From Paraburkholderia phytofirmans OLGA172 (GTDB lineage: Bacteria > Pseudomonadota > Gammaproteobacteria > Burkholderiales > Burkholderiaceae): a stretch of 64,000 bases of DNA. Position numbers and translations under genes: made by a program. Below the pieces are notes generated by a model, which was given only the letters and a program-made list of their open reading frames with translations, searched no databases and was not told the origin of the DNA. The DNA is taken from the NCBI RefSeq assembly GCF_001634365.1, contig NZ_CP014579.1, positions 1,364,001 through 1,428,000 on the forward strand, written 5' to 3'. This document shows positions 57,605-64,000 of this stretch, piece by piece; the first letter of the stretch is position 1, and each line of letters begins with the position of its first letter.

Positions 57605-58115
57605 ATCGGCGCACTCAAGAAACGGTCCTGCGAAAACGTTCGCTTAGATTTATGGTGTGTGGAAGAAAATTCTACAACTTAGCTTAACGATGGAAGCGAC
57701 TTTCGAAATAACTTACGTTCGGTTTTTTCTTCAGAAATTTTTTCCCGAACACCAGAGCTAGAATTCAAAGCATGAATGAGCGAGGTGTGGCGGCTTGCGA
57801 GACTGAGATCGACGGGCTTTGTGCGGGAAGATCGATTGTGCGAAGCGATTCACCTATCAAGACGGCCGATCGTCGGGACTTGACGGAAGCGGTGGCTACC
57901 CTCTAGCCAGACAATTGAAGCGACGCGAGGATTTGGTAGCGAGTCGTTCGCGTTCAGGCTCAAGGTTATTGAGGTTTGGCGTTGTTAGATAGGCGTGCGC
58001 GGGGTCACGGAACTGGACTGAACTGGACACCGGGCACTTGGACGCGAAGTTTCTGATCGCGGAAGCCGGTGGGGAACGGCAAACGACCGGGAAGTCATTC
58101 AGGGTAAGCAGCGAA

Positions 58116-58283
58116 ATGGTCACTATGCAAAGGGAATGCTTTTGTGTGAGCATATGCACACTTGTGCGCTGTTCTGTCTGCGCTGATTGGGTGTCATTCT
58201 TCAAGGAGACCGGGAGGAACAGCGTTTGGGACCGCGCGCAGATCTTGTTGTGTGTAGGACGCCGGTCCAGGCAATGCAGTTGA
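58116..58283 (+). CDS. Possible Cys-rich small ORF before the LanC-like gene
   Basis: 55 codons with seven Cys, five of them in a short run (RECFCVSICTLVRCSVC). The frame can be extended to a TTG at 58038. AGGG lies about 12 bases upstream. It ends 52 bases before the LanC-like gene. A Cys-rich peptide before a lanthionine-synthetase-like gene invites the idea of a substrate peptide, but there is no leader motif, no Ser/Thr-rich core and no dehydratase gene. It may well be chance. Confidence 0.2.
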   Translation: MVTMQRECFCVSICTLVRCSVCADWVSFFKETGRNSVWDRAQILLCVGRRSRQCS

Positions 58284-58335
58284 GGCATAAGGGCAGGGTA
58301 GGTGGCCCATCTGAAACTTGATGATTCGGAACGAA

Positions 58336-59697
58336 ATGACCATGTCCACAAACACGTCGGCATTCGATGCTGCGCTTAAGGTTCATCGTTGGCTCGAAAC
58401 GCAGAAACGCATCCATACAACGGGCATCAACTGGCCGGCCCATGGCACTCTTCCGCCCGAAGAGCAGCTCAACGTTTACTACGGGGGGGCAGGCGTTGCC
58501 TTATTTTACTTAGGCCTGTACCAGCAGACGAAAGTTGACGCGTATCTCGCACTTGCCAGACAAGCGGCCGATTATCTTGTTGCGAATCTTCCAGCCAAAC
58601 TGGATACGCAACGGCGGCACGAAAGTTCGTACAGCAACCTCAGGGTCGACGATCAGCCCGGATTGTATTTCGGGATTGGCGGAGTTGGTGTGCTCCTGTC
58701 GCAACTACAGGCAATACCTGGACATGCCCGCTATGGTGAGGGCGCAAGAAGAGTCGCAAAACTGATTGTTGATGCGGCGCAGGAGAGTGGTGCTGGAGTC
58801 GCGTGGAGCGACGTTCGGGACATTACTACCGGAAGCGCAGGCATTGGGATCACCCTTCTGGCCTTGTCCAGATGCATGGATTTTCCCGTAACGAGAGAAC
58901 TCGCCATAGCCAGTGGGCGTCGCTTGCTGGAACTCGCGATTCCGGATGGCGGTGGGTTGCGCTGGGAATGGGAGGAAAGGGAGCGACTTGTGCACCCCAA
59001 CTTTGCGCACGGCGCGGCGGGGACTGGCTACTTCCTCCTCACGCTGTATCAGGAGACAGGCGACAAAGCGTTCCTCGACGCCGCGCTCGCTGGGGCAGCT
59101 TACCTCCATAGCGTTGCTCGCCATGACGGTCTTATCTGCCATTCGCTGAATTGCACGCCGGACCTCTTTTATCTTGGCTGGTGCCACGGCCCAGTTGGAA
59201 CCGGTCGCTTCTACTATCGTTTGTGGCAAACGCAGGGCGATGCCGTCTGGCTGGAACGGCTATTCCAACTCGCGGAAGCAGTTGTCGGCACAGGGATTCC
59301 CGATGCCGCGACAGACGGGCTTTGGAACAATGTCGGCATATGCTGTGGCTCCGCGGGCGTCGCCGAATTTTTTCTGGATCTGTATGTACTGGCGAGGGGG
59401 CTTTGCCGCAGCGATGCACCGTCTTATCTGGCTTTCGCCCAGCGCCTGGTCGACAACATCCTTGAGCGCGGAATCGATGACGATGATGGCCTGCGGTGGA
59501 CGCAGGCCGAGCATCGCACGTTACCGGAATTACTTACCACGCAAACAGGCTACATGCAGGGAGCCGCGGGTGTTGGGTCAGTCCTCATTTACTTTGACGC
59601 ATTGAACCGTGCATCGACTATCGACGAGATTGACGCATGTGCGATGCAACGCCTGCGTTTGCCTGATTCTCCCGTGTTCCGCGCCGTGTCGCATTGA
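58336..59697 (+). CDS. LanC-like protein with a Cys-Cys-Gly zinc motif
   Basis: 453 residues from the ATG at 58336 (ATGs at 58321 and 58342 are alternatives; GGAA lies just upstream). Seven Gly-rich motifs spaced along the chain predict the alpha/alpha toroid of LanC cyclases: YYGGAGVALFYL (about 48), FGIGGVGVLL (112), TGSAGIGITLL (165), NFAHGAAGTGYFL (222), GWCHGPVGTGRFYY (281), GICCGSAGVAEFF (334) and GYMQGAAGVG (405). Zinc ligands would be Cys283, Cys336 and Cys337; most LanC proteins have His at the last position (CHG), while CCG gives a three-thiolate site as in some class II enzymes. No LanB/LanM dehydratase or certain precursor peptide is nearby, so it may be a LanC-like enzyme of other function. 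It heads an operon with an SDR and an ABC importer. Confidence 0.88.
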   Translation: MTMSTNTSAFDAALKVHRWLETQKRIHTTGINWPAHGTLPPEEQLNVYYGGAGVALFYLGLYQQTKVDAYLALARQAADYLVANLPAKLDTQRRHESSYSNLRVDDQPGLYFGIGGVGVLLSQLQAIPGHARYGEGARRVAKLIVDAAQESGAGVAWSDVRDITTGSAGIGITLLALSRCMDFPVTRELAIASGRRLLELAIPDGGGLRWEWEERERLVHPNFAHGAAGTGYFLLTLYQETGDKAFLDAALAGAAYLHSVARHDGLICHSLNCTPDLFYLGWCHGPVGTGRFYYRLWQTQGDAVWLERLFQLAEAVVGTGIPDAATDGLWNNVGICCGSAGVAEFFLDLYVLARGLCRSDAPSYLAFAQRLVDNILERGIDDDDGLRWTQAEHRTLPELLTTQTGYMQGAAGVGSVLIYFDALNRASTIDEIDACAMQRLRLPDSPVFRAVSH

Positions 59698-59746
59698 ATT
59701 GGTCTGCCATTTTCGTACGACGTTTCGCTAATTTGGGGACCATCTG

Positions 59747-60661
59747 ATGAGAGTATTCCTGACAGGTGCTACCGGTTACATGGGCCGGGTAGTTCTGGAA
59801 AAGTTGCTGGATAGCGGCATTGATGTCCTTGCTTTAGCGCGACCCTCTAGCCGGTCGGCTATGCCCACACGTCCTGGTTTGGCGTGGGCGCAAGGTACGC
59901 TCGACGATGCAGACGCGATCGGGAAGGCAGTCCGCCAGACCGATGCGGCTATGCACATGGCGGCTCAACACGATTTTCATATGCAGAAGCTCGATTGGGC
60001 CGCGATCACGGCTATCGGGCAGGCGCTGGAAGGAACCGGTAAGCCGTTTATCGCAACCAGCGCGACGCCGGTATATGGACACACCGGCGACGAGCCGCGC
60101 GATGAGCATGAGCCTGTCGAGCACCCTCATCCGTTACGCACATTTCGTCTGCAACACGACCGGTTCGTAATTGGCCTGAGGGAGCGCGATGTCAGGGGCG
60201 TAGTCGTGCGTCCGCCATTGGTCTACGGGCGCTCGGGCGGTTTCCTTGTCACCTTGATCAATCAGGCAATCGAGGACCGAACCGCCCGTACGATCGGGAA
60301 TGGGACTAACCGCTGGTCGACAGTCGACGTGGACGATCTTGCCGACCTCTATGTTCGCGCCTTGCTTGCTGAAGATGCTTACGGCGCATTTAACGCGGGC
60401 TCGAGAGATGTAGTCAGCATGAAGGTTATTGCCGAAACGATCGCTCAGTCGTTCGGGCCAAAGATACCGGTCGGATCGTGGACAGAGCAGGAAGCCTGTG
60501 CACGACTGGGAGAGTTGATGGCATTAATGTCCCTCGATCAGCACGTTTCGTCCGAGCGCGCCCGGAGCGAACTTGGGTGGAATCCGCGCGCGACTACCTT
60601 AATCGAGGATCTGTCACATGGTTCTTATCGGCTTGCTCCTCTGGTTCCTTACAGTCATTGA
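59747..60661 (+). CDS. NAD-dependent epimerase/dehydratase family protein (atypical extended SDR)
   Basis: 304 residues. The Rossmann loop GATGYMG is at 7-13, HMAAQHD near 70, SATPVYG near 107, VVRPPLVYG near 157 and the C-terminal block SERARSELGWNPR near 275. The usual catalytic Tyr-x3-Lys is not evident where expected (the region reads RTFRLQHDRFVIGL), so it is an atypical SDR that may bind NAD(P) without normal epimerase chemistry. GGGGA lies seven bases before the ATG. It stands 49 bases after the LanC-like gene and three bases before the ABC ATPase gene, so these are translationally coupled. Confidence 0.9.
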   Translation: MRVFLTGATGYMGRVVLEKLLDSGIDVLALARPSSRSAMPTRPGLAWAQGTLDDADAIGKAVRQTDAAMHMAAQHDFHMQKLDWAAITAIGQALEGTGKPFIATSATPVYGHTGDEPRDEHEPVEHPHPLRTFRLQHDRFVIGLRERDVRGVVVRPPLVYGRSGGFLVTLINQAIEDRTARTIGNGTNRWSTVDVDDLADLYVRALLAEDAYGAFNAGSRDVVSMKVIAETIAQSFGPKIPVGSWTEQEACARLGELMALMSLDQHVSSERARSELGWNPRATTLIEDLSHGSYRLAPLVPYSH

Positions 60662-60664
60662 CCT

Positions 60665-61939
60665 ATGAACTCGATCAGTAAAGATTTGCCGCTCAGCGAT
60701 ACCGATGAGCGCAGCGCATGTCCGGCGACAAACGGATCTCGTCGAGCCGGGATTCTCGGGCTCATCAGTCGCACTCGACGTTCGAGTACCGACATTGACG
60801 CTGCAAAGCCGACACAGGCCTCGCAGCCCGACGCGGGCGGGCAACGAATTGTGCTCGGCTCCGAGATTCTGCTGGATCGTGTCTCCAAGCATTTCTCCAA
60901 TAAAACGGTCCTCGACGAAATCAGCCTGAAACTGGATTCCGGATCGTTCTTCGCTTTGCTGGGCCCAAGCGGATCCGGCAAAAGTACCTTGCTGAACCTG
61001 ATCGCCGGTTTTGAGCGACCGGATAGTGGCGATATCCGAATTCGCGGGCGTAGCGTGGTTGGCGTTCCCGCTTACGCGCGGCAGGTCGGGGTCGTTTTCC
61101 AGAGTTATGCCCTGTTTCCGCACCTCAACGTGGCGGAAAACCTCGCCTATCCGCTTCGACGCCAGGGTATCCGGAGCCGTGCCATCCACGCCCGGGTCAA
61201 CCGGATGCTTGAACTGGTTCGGTTGGGCGGATATGCCGATATGCGCATCACCCAGCTTTCCGGCGGGCAACAGCAGCGGGTGGCGCTGGCGCGAGCCCTC
61301 GTTGCGGAGCCGGACGTGCTGCTGATGGACGAGCCTATGGCCGCACTGGACAAATCCCTGCGCGATGACCTGCAAGTGGAAATCAAGCAGCTCCAGCAAT
61401 CGCTCGGCGCGACGATCATCTACATCACTCATGATCAGCGGGAAGCATTAGCGCTAGCGGATCAGATCGGTGTACTCAATGAGGGGCGGTTCGAGCAGGT
61501 CGGGGACGCGGTCAGTATCTACGCAAGGCCCGCGTCGGCGTTCGTTGCGCGGTTTCTAACAGGGGCAAGCGTACTTAATGGTCGCGCAGGTGGATCGGCG
61601 GCCGACGGATGGTATCTCGAAGACGAAAACGGAGCACGTTTGCCGGGGCAGTGGCATGACCGCACGCCGAGCTCACCGGGCGCCAAAGCCGAGATGGCAA
61701 TCAATCCCGCTCTGGTGAAGATTACAGCGTCGGGCGCGCACCCAATGGGCTGGAGCATCGACGCCCGCGTGGCGGCCGTATTGTACGTCGGAGAAAGCAC
61801 GATTGTGCATCTGACTTTGCAAGGCGGAAGCACGCTAGTCGCCCGTGAGCCGGGTGCCAGTGGGCGCTCAGTCGGTGAGCCGGTTCGAGTTGGCTGGCGG
61901 CCGGAAGATGCATTTTTGTTCGAAGTGCTACATAAATAG
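60665..61939 (+). CDS. ABC transporter ATP-binding protein (PotA-like)
   Basis: 424 residues. Walker A GPSGSGKST at 100-108, Q-loop Gln146, signature LSGGQQQR at 198-205, Walker B VLLMDEP at 218-224, H-loop in YITHDQREA, then a C-terminal TOBE-like regulatory domain (about 305-420). This is the CUT1/PotA architecture that energises uptake of polyamines, iron, or small organic solutes. The first 65 residues form a Ser/Arg-rich extension not usual in PotA. It starts three bases after the SDR stop and nine bases before the solute-binding-protein gene, so all are one operon. Confidence 0.94.
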   Translation: MNSISKDLPLSDTDERSACPATNGSRRAGILGLISRTRRSSTDIDAAKPTQASQPDAGGQRIVLGSEILLDRVSKHFSNKTVLDEISLKLDSGSFFALLGPSGSGKSTLLNLIAGFERPDSGDIRIRGRSVVGVPAYARQVGVVFQSYALFPHLNVAENLAYPLRRQGIRSRAIHARVNRMLELVRLGGYADMRITQLSGGQQQRVALARALVAEPDVLLMDEPMAALDKSLRDDLQVEIKQLQQSLGATIIYITHDQREALALADQIGVLNEGRFEQVGDAVSIYARPASAFVARFLTGASVLNGRAGGSAADGWYLEDENGARLPGQWHDRTPSSPGAKAEMAINPALVKITASGAHPMGWSIDARVAAVLYVGESTIVHLTLQGGSTLVAREPGASGRSVGEPVRVGWRPEDAFLFEVLHK

Positions 61940-61948
61940 GGGGGCGAC

Positions 61949-63052
61949 ATGAAATCCAGTTCAAAGCATCAAGGTCTTACGCGTAGAGATATCCTGAAGG
62001 GTGGTGCCGCAGCATTGGCCAGCGCTGTGCTACCCATGTCGTCATGGGCCGCCGCCGGCTCGGTGACCATCACCGACGGAGGTGGAGCGTGGGGCGCCGC
62101 GCAGCGCAAGGCATATTTCGAACCGTTCGAAAAGGAAACGGGTATTCGTGTAGACCTCGTGCCCTATGCGCTTCCGGGCAAGCTGAAAGCGAGCGTGCTC
62201 GCGGGTTCTCCCGTTGCCGACGTAGTCGACCTGACGGGAGCGAAGCTGCCGGAATTCAGCCGCAGCAATCTGCTTCTGCCGATAGACTTTAAGGCATTCG
62301 ATCCGCAGGACCTGGCGGCGCTAAAACCGGTGCCGGCCCACCCGTATGGCGTTCCGTCCTTATTCGGATCGATCGTTCTCGCCTACGCAGACAGTGTTGC
62401 GAAGTCTCGCGCGCCCGCCACATGGAAGGACTTCTGGGATTCGAAGTTGTTCGTCGGCCAGCGCACGCTCGCCGACGGAGGCGCTTTCCCCGGCGGGGGT
62501 ACCTTTGAGATTGCATTAATGGCGGATGGCGTGACTCACGACAAAATCTATCCGATCGACTGGAAACGTGCGTTCAAGAGTTTGGACCGGATCAAACCGG
62601 ACATGGCCAGATTCTGGTCAGGTATGGCCGAACCTGTGCAGATGCTGGTGGACGGTAACGCCACCATCGCCAGCGCCTACAACGGGCGCGTTAGCGACAT
62701 GCAGGCTAAGGGTGCAAAGATCGCATTTAGCTGGAGGGATGGCATTCTCAGTTGGGATCACTGGGTTGTCCCGAAGGGCTCCGCCAACGCGGCAAACGCC
62801 ATGAAATTTATTGCTTTCGCGACTCGGGCAGATCGCCAGGCTGAGTTCGCCACTTTGATTAACTATGGGCCGACGAACAGCCGCGCGTTTGCCCACATGA
62901 CGCCCGAGCGGATTAGTCAGATGCCTTCGGCGCCAGCCGTTCGGGACTTGCAACTGGCCACAAATTACGAGTGGTGGGCAGCCGAGGCGTCACCTGGCGT
63001 CAGCAATGAAACGCTCGCGACGCAGCTTTGGGAAAAGTGGTTGCAAAGCTGA
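61949..63052 (+). CDS. Extracellular solute-binding protein (PotD-like), Tat-exported
   Basis: 367 residues. The N-terminus TRRDILKGG followed by a hydrophobic stretch and ASA is a twin-arginine signal, so it is folded before export. The mature protein has the spermidine/putrescine-type periplasmic fold, with EPFEKETGIRVDLVPY, ADVVDLTGAKLPEF, WKDFWDSKLFVGQR and DHWVVPKGSANAANAMKFI. The polyamine-binding Asp/Glu/Trp set cannot be confirmed by eye, so the ligand is open. GGGG is five bases before the ATG. It works with the ATPase before it and the permease after it. Confidence 0.94.
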   Translation: MKSSSKHQGLTRRDILKGGAAALASAVLPMSSWAAAGSVTITDGGGAWGAAQRKAYFEPFEKETGIRVDLVPYALPGKLKASVLAGSPVADVVDLTGAKLPEFSRSNLLLPIDFKAFDPQDLAALKPVPAHPYGVPSLFGSIVLAYADSVAKSRAPATWKDFWDSKLFVGQRTLADGGAFPGGGTFEIALMADGVTHDKIYPIDWKRAFKSLDRIKPDMARFWSGMAEPVQMLVDGNATIASAYNGRVSDMQAKGAKIAFSWRDGILSWDHWVVPKGSANAANAMKFIAFATRADRQAEFATLINYGPTNSRAFAHMTPERISQMPSAPAVRDLQLATNYEWWAAEASPGVSNETLATQLWEKWLQS

Positions 63053-63085
63053 TCGTTACATGGCCGGTCAACAGGAGAAGAGTTC

Positions 63086-64000
63086 GTGAATCACCAGTCA
63101 ACGATGCAACACCCGGCGTTAGAGAAAACCTTGTCCCGCCTGTTTCCGGCGGGACGCCCCTATATGCTGCTGCTTCCGGCCGCATTATTGGTGACAGTGT
63201 TTCTGTGGATTCCCGTCGCCGGGACATTGCTCGATAGCGTGCACTCTTCTGCAGGCTGGTCGCTGCGCGCTTACGAAGAGCTGTTGGGCGGCGCCTTCAG
63301 GCATATCTTTTTCTCCACGGTCGTCAATAGCGTTTGGGTGACGCTTGGGTGCTTATGCCTTGGTGTGCCAACGTCGTATTGTATGGCGCGAATCAACCGG
63401 CCTTGGCTGCTCACACTTACGGTGCTCGCAGTCACTGGACCGTTTTTCGTTAGCGCGCTGATACGAAGCTACTCATGGGTGGTCGTGCTTGGAAACAACG
63501 GCCTGGTGAACGGGGCACTGTTGAGTTTGCACCTGATCGACCAGCCGGTACGGCTTGCCTATACCCATCTGGGTATGATTGTCGCGATGGTGCAGGTCGA
63601 GCTCCCGCTTTTTATCCTGCCGGCCTACAGCGTGATGCGTCGTGTTCCCCCGGACCTGAGGCGCTCGGCTCAGAGTCTTGGCAGCGACCCGGTTACGGCC
63701 TTCCTCACAGTCTTTCTACCTTTAGCCGCGCCAGGCGTGATTGCGGGTTGTGCGCTTGTATTCATGACCTCTCTCGGTTTCTACGAAACGCCAGCCTTGC
63801 TTGGGCCGCCGGGGACGTATTTCCTCAGTCAGGCGATCGAGGTCCGTGTGAACAGTCTCGCAGACCAATCGGGTGCCGCCGCCCATGCTGTTGTGCTACT
63901 CGTGCTGGTAGGAGGGCTTACCTCTGCGTGCATGTCGCCGTTGCTCCTGGCGTTGAGTTCGACGTCGGCGCAGCAGTCGGCAAGCCCGTCGTCCGGATTG
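63086..64000 (+). CDS. ABC transporter permease (PotB-like), 3' end outside window
   Basis: The frame from the GTG at 63086 (AGGAG about nine bases upstream) stays open to the window end, 305 codons. It shows about six membrane helices, starting MLLLPAALLVTVFLWIPVAG, and the EAA-loop motif contacting the ATPase: PDLRRSAQSLGSDPVTAF then TVFLPLAAPGVIAG near residues 190-222. The domain looks complete near residue 290 yet no stop follows, so the gene either ends just outside or continues as a fused second permease half. It completes the PotABC(D)-like importer of the LanC-like operon. Confidence 0.9.
   Translation, partial: MNHQSTMQHPALEKTLSRLFPAGRPYMLLLPAALLVTVFLWIPVAGTLLDSVHSSAGWSLRAYEELLGGAFRHIFFSTVVNSVWVTLGCLCLGVPTSYCMARINRPWLLTLTVLAVTGPFFVSALIRSYSWVVVLGNNGLVNGALLSLHLIDQPVRLAYTHLGMIVAMVQVELPLFILPAYSVMRRVPPDLRRSAQSLGSDPVTAFLTVFLPLAAPGVIAGCALVFMTSLGFYETPALLGPPGTYFLSQAIEVRVNSLADQSGAAAHAVVLLVLVGGLTSACMSPLLLALSSTSAQQSASPSSGL

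Larger units (their letters stand above)
57070..58335. other. Gap of about 1.27 kb: decayed duplicate, AT-rich promoter-like patch, small frames
   Basis: It holds the degenerate tautomerase copy (57274-57604), an AT-rich stretch at 57650-57770 with TAGAAT at 57759-57764 as a possible -10 box, a 44-codon frame at 57772-57906 and a Cys-rich frame at 58116-58283. Nothing here is clearly a functional gene. Confidence 0.5.

Noticed and set aside
57772..57906. 44-codon frame considered as a lanthipeptide precursor for the LanC-like protein
   Set aside because: Only two Cys, no leader cleavage motif, weak ribosome site, and 430 bases from the LanC-like gene.

Overview
The window reads as chromosomal or second-replicon DNA of a beta-proteobacterium of the Burkholderia/Paraburkholderia/Caballeronia group. 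The basis is high GC, long ORFs, many LysR/TetR/MarR/AraC regulators, three chemoreceptors, several EmrAB-type tripartite pumps with NodT/FusA-like lipoprotein channels, and an IMP dehydrogenase and VacJ/MlaA protein of Burkholderia type. This assignment is inference from family resemblance; no rRNA or other phylogenetic marker lies in the window. I see no tRNA, rRNA, CRISPR array, transposase or phage gene.

Layout. Positions 1-5.3 kb: the end of a TetR gene, a chemoreceptor, a short-chain dehydrogenase, a two-domain tautomerase and an AraC regulator. Positions 5.4-15.5 kb: an electrophile and carbonyl detoxification stretch with glyoxalase I, an NTF2-like protein and a cupin in one operon, then an Old Yellow Enzyme with an SDR, a complete second-type IMP dehydrogenase divergent from a MarR gene, a Tar-like chemoreceptor and glyoxalase II. 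Two gene relics lie here (10.0-10.35 kb and about 14.5 kb). Positions 15.9-22.6 kb: LysR genes, a TetR gene with a deleted middle, and a stand-alone SIR2-like NADase-type protein that may be an anti-phage gene.

Positions 23-31 kb: a membrane-sensor chemoreceptor, MarR, an intact three-gene pump (channel, HlyD adaptor, DHA2 transporter) and a DUF302 protein. Positions 31.5-38.3 kb: a beta-oxidation pair (thiolase and FadJ-like protein) behind a TetR gene, a secreted alpha/beta hydrolase, and an ohr gene behind a second TetR gene; three near-identical palindromes mark the ohr/tetR promoters. Positions 38.5-46.8 kb: a second pump whose channel gene has lost about 300 codons in frame, an AraC gene and two divergent LysR genes. 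Positions 47-55 kb: MarR, a third pump, a CurA-like reductase and an acetate/succinate CoA-transferase. Positions 56-57.6 kb: MlaA and a decayed duplicate of the tautomerase promoter region and 5' end. Positions 58.3-64 kb: a LanC-like protein with a three-cysteine zinc site, an atypical SDR and a PotABCD-like ABC importer that runs off the window.

The genes share a theme of sensing, exporting and reducing reactive or aromatic compounds. Paralogous blocks (LysR + MarR + pump) show that the locus grew by duplication, and at least five decayed or internally deleted copies show that it is also being pruned. The most novel-looking items are the LanC-like/ABC operon, the stand-alone SIR2 gene, and the TetR-palindrome control of ohr.
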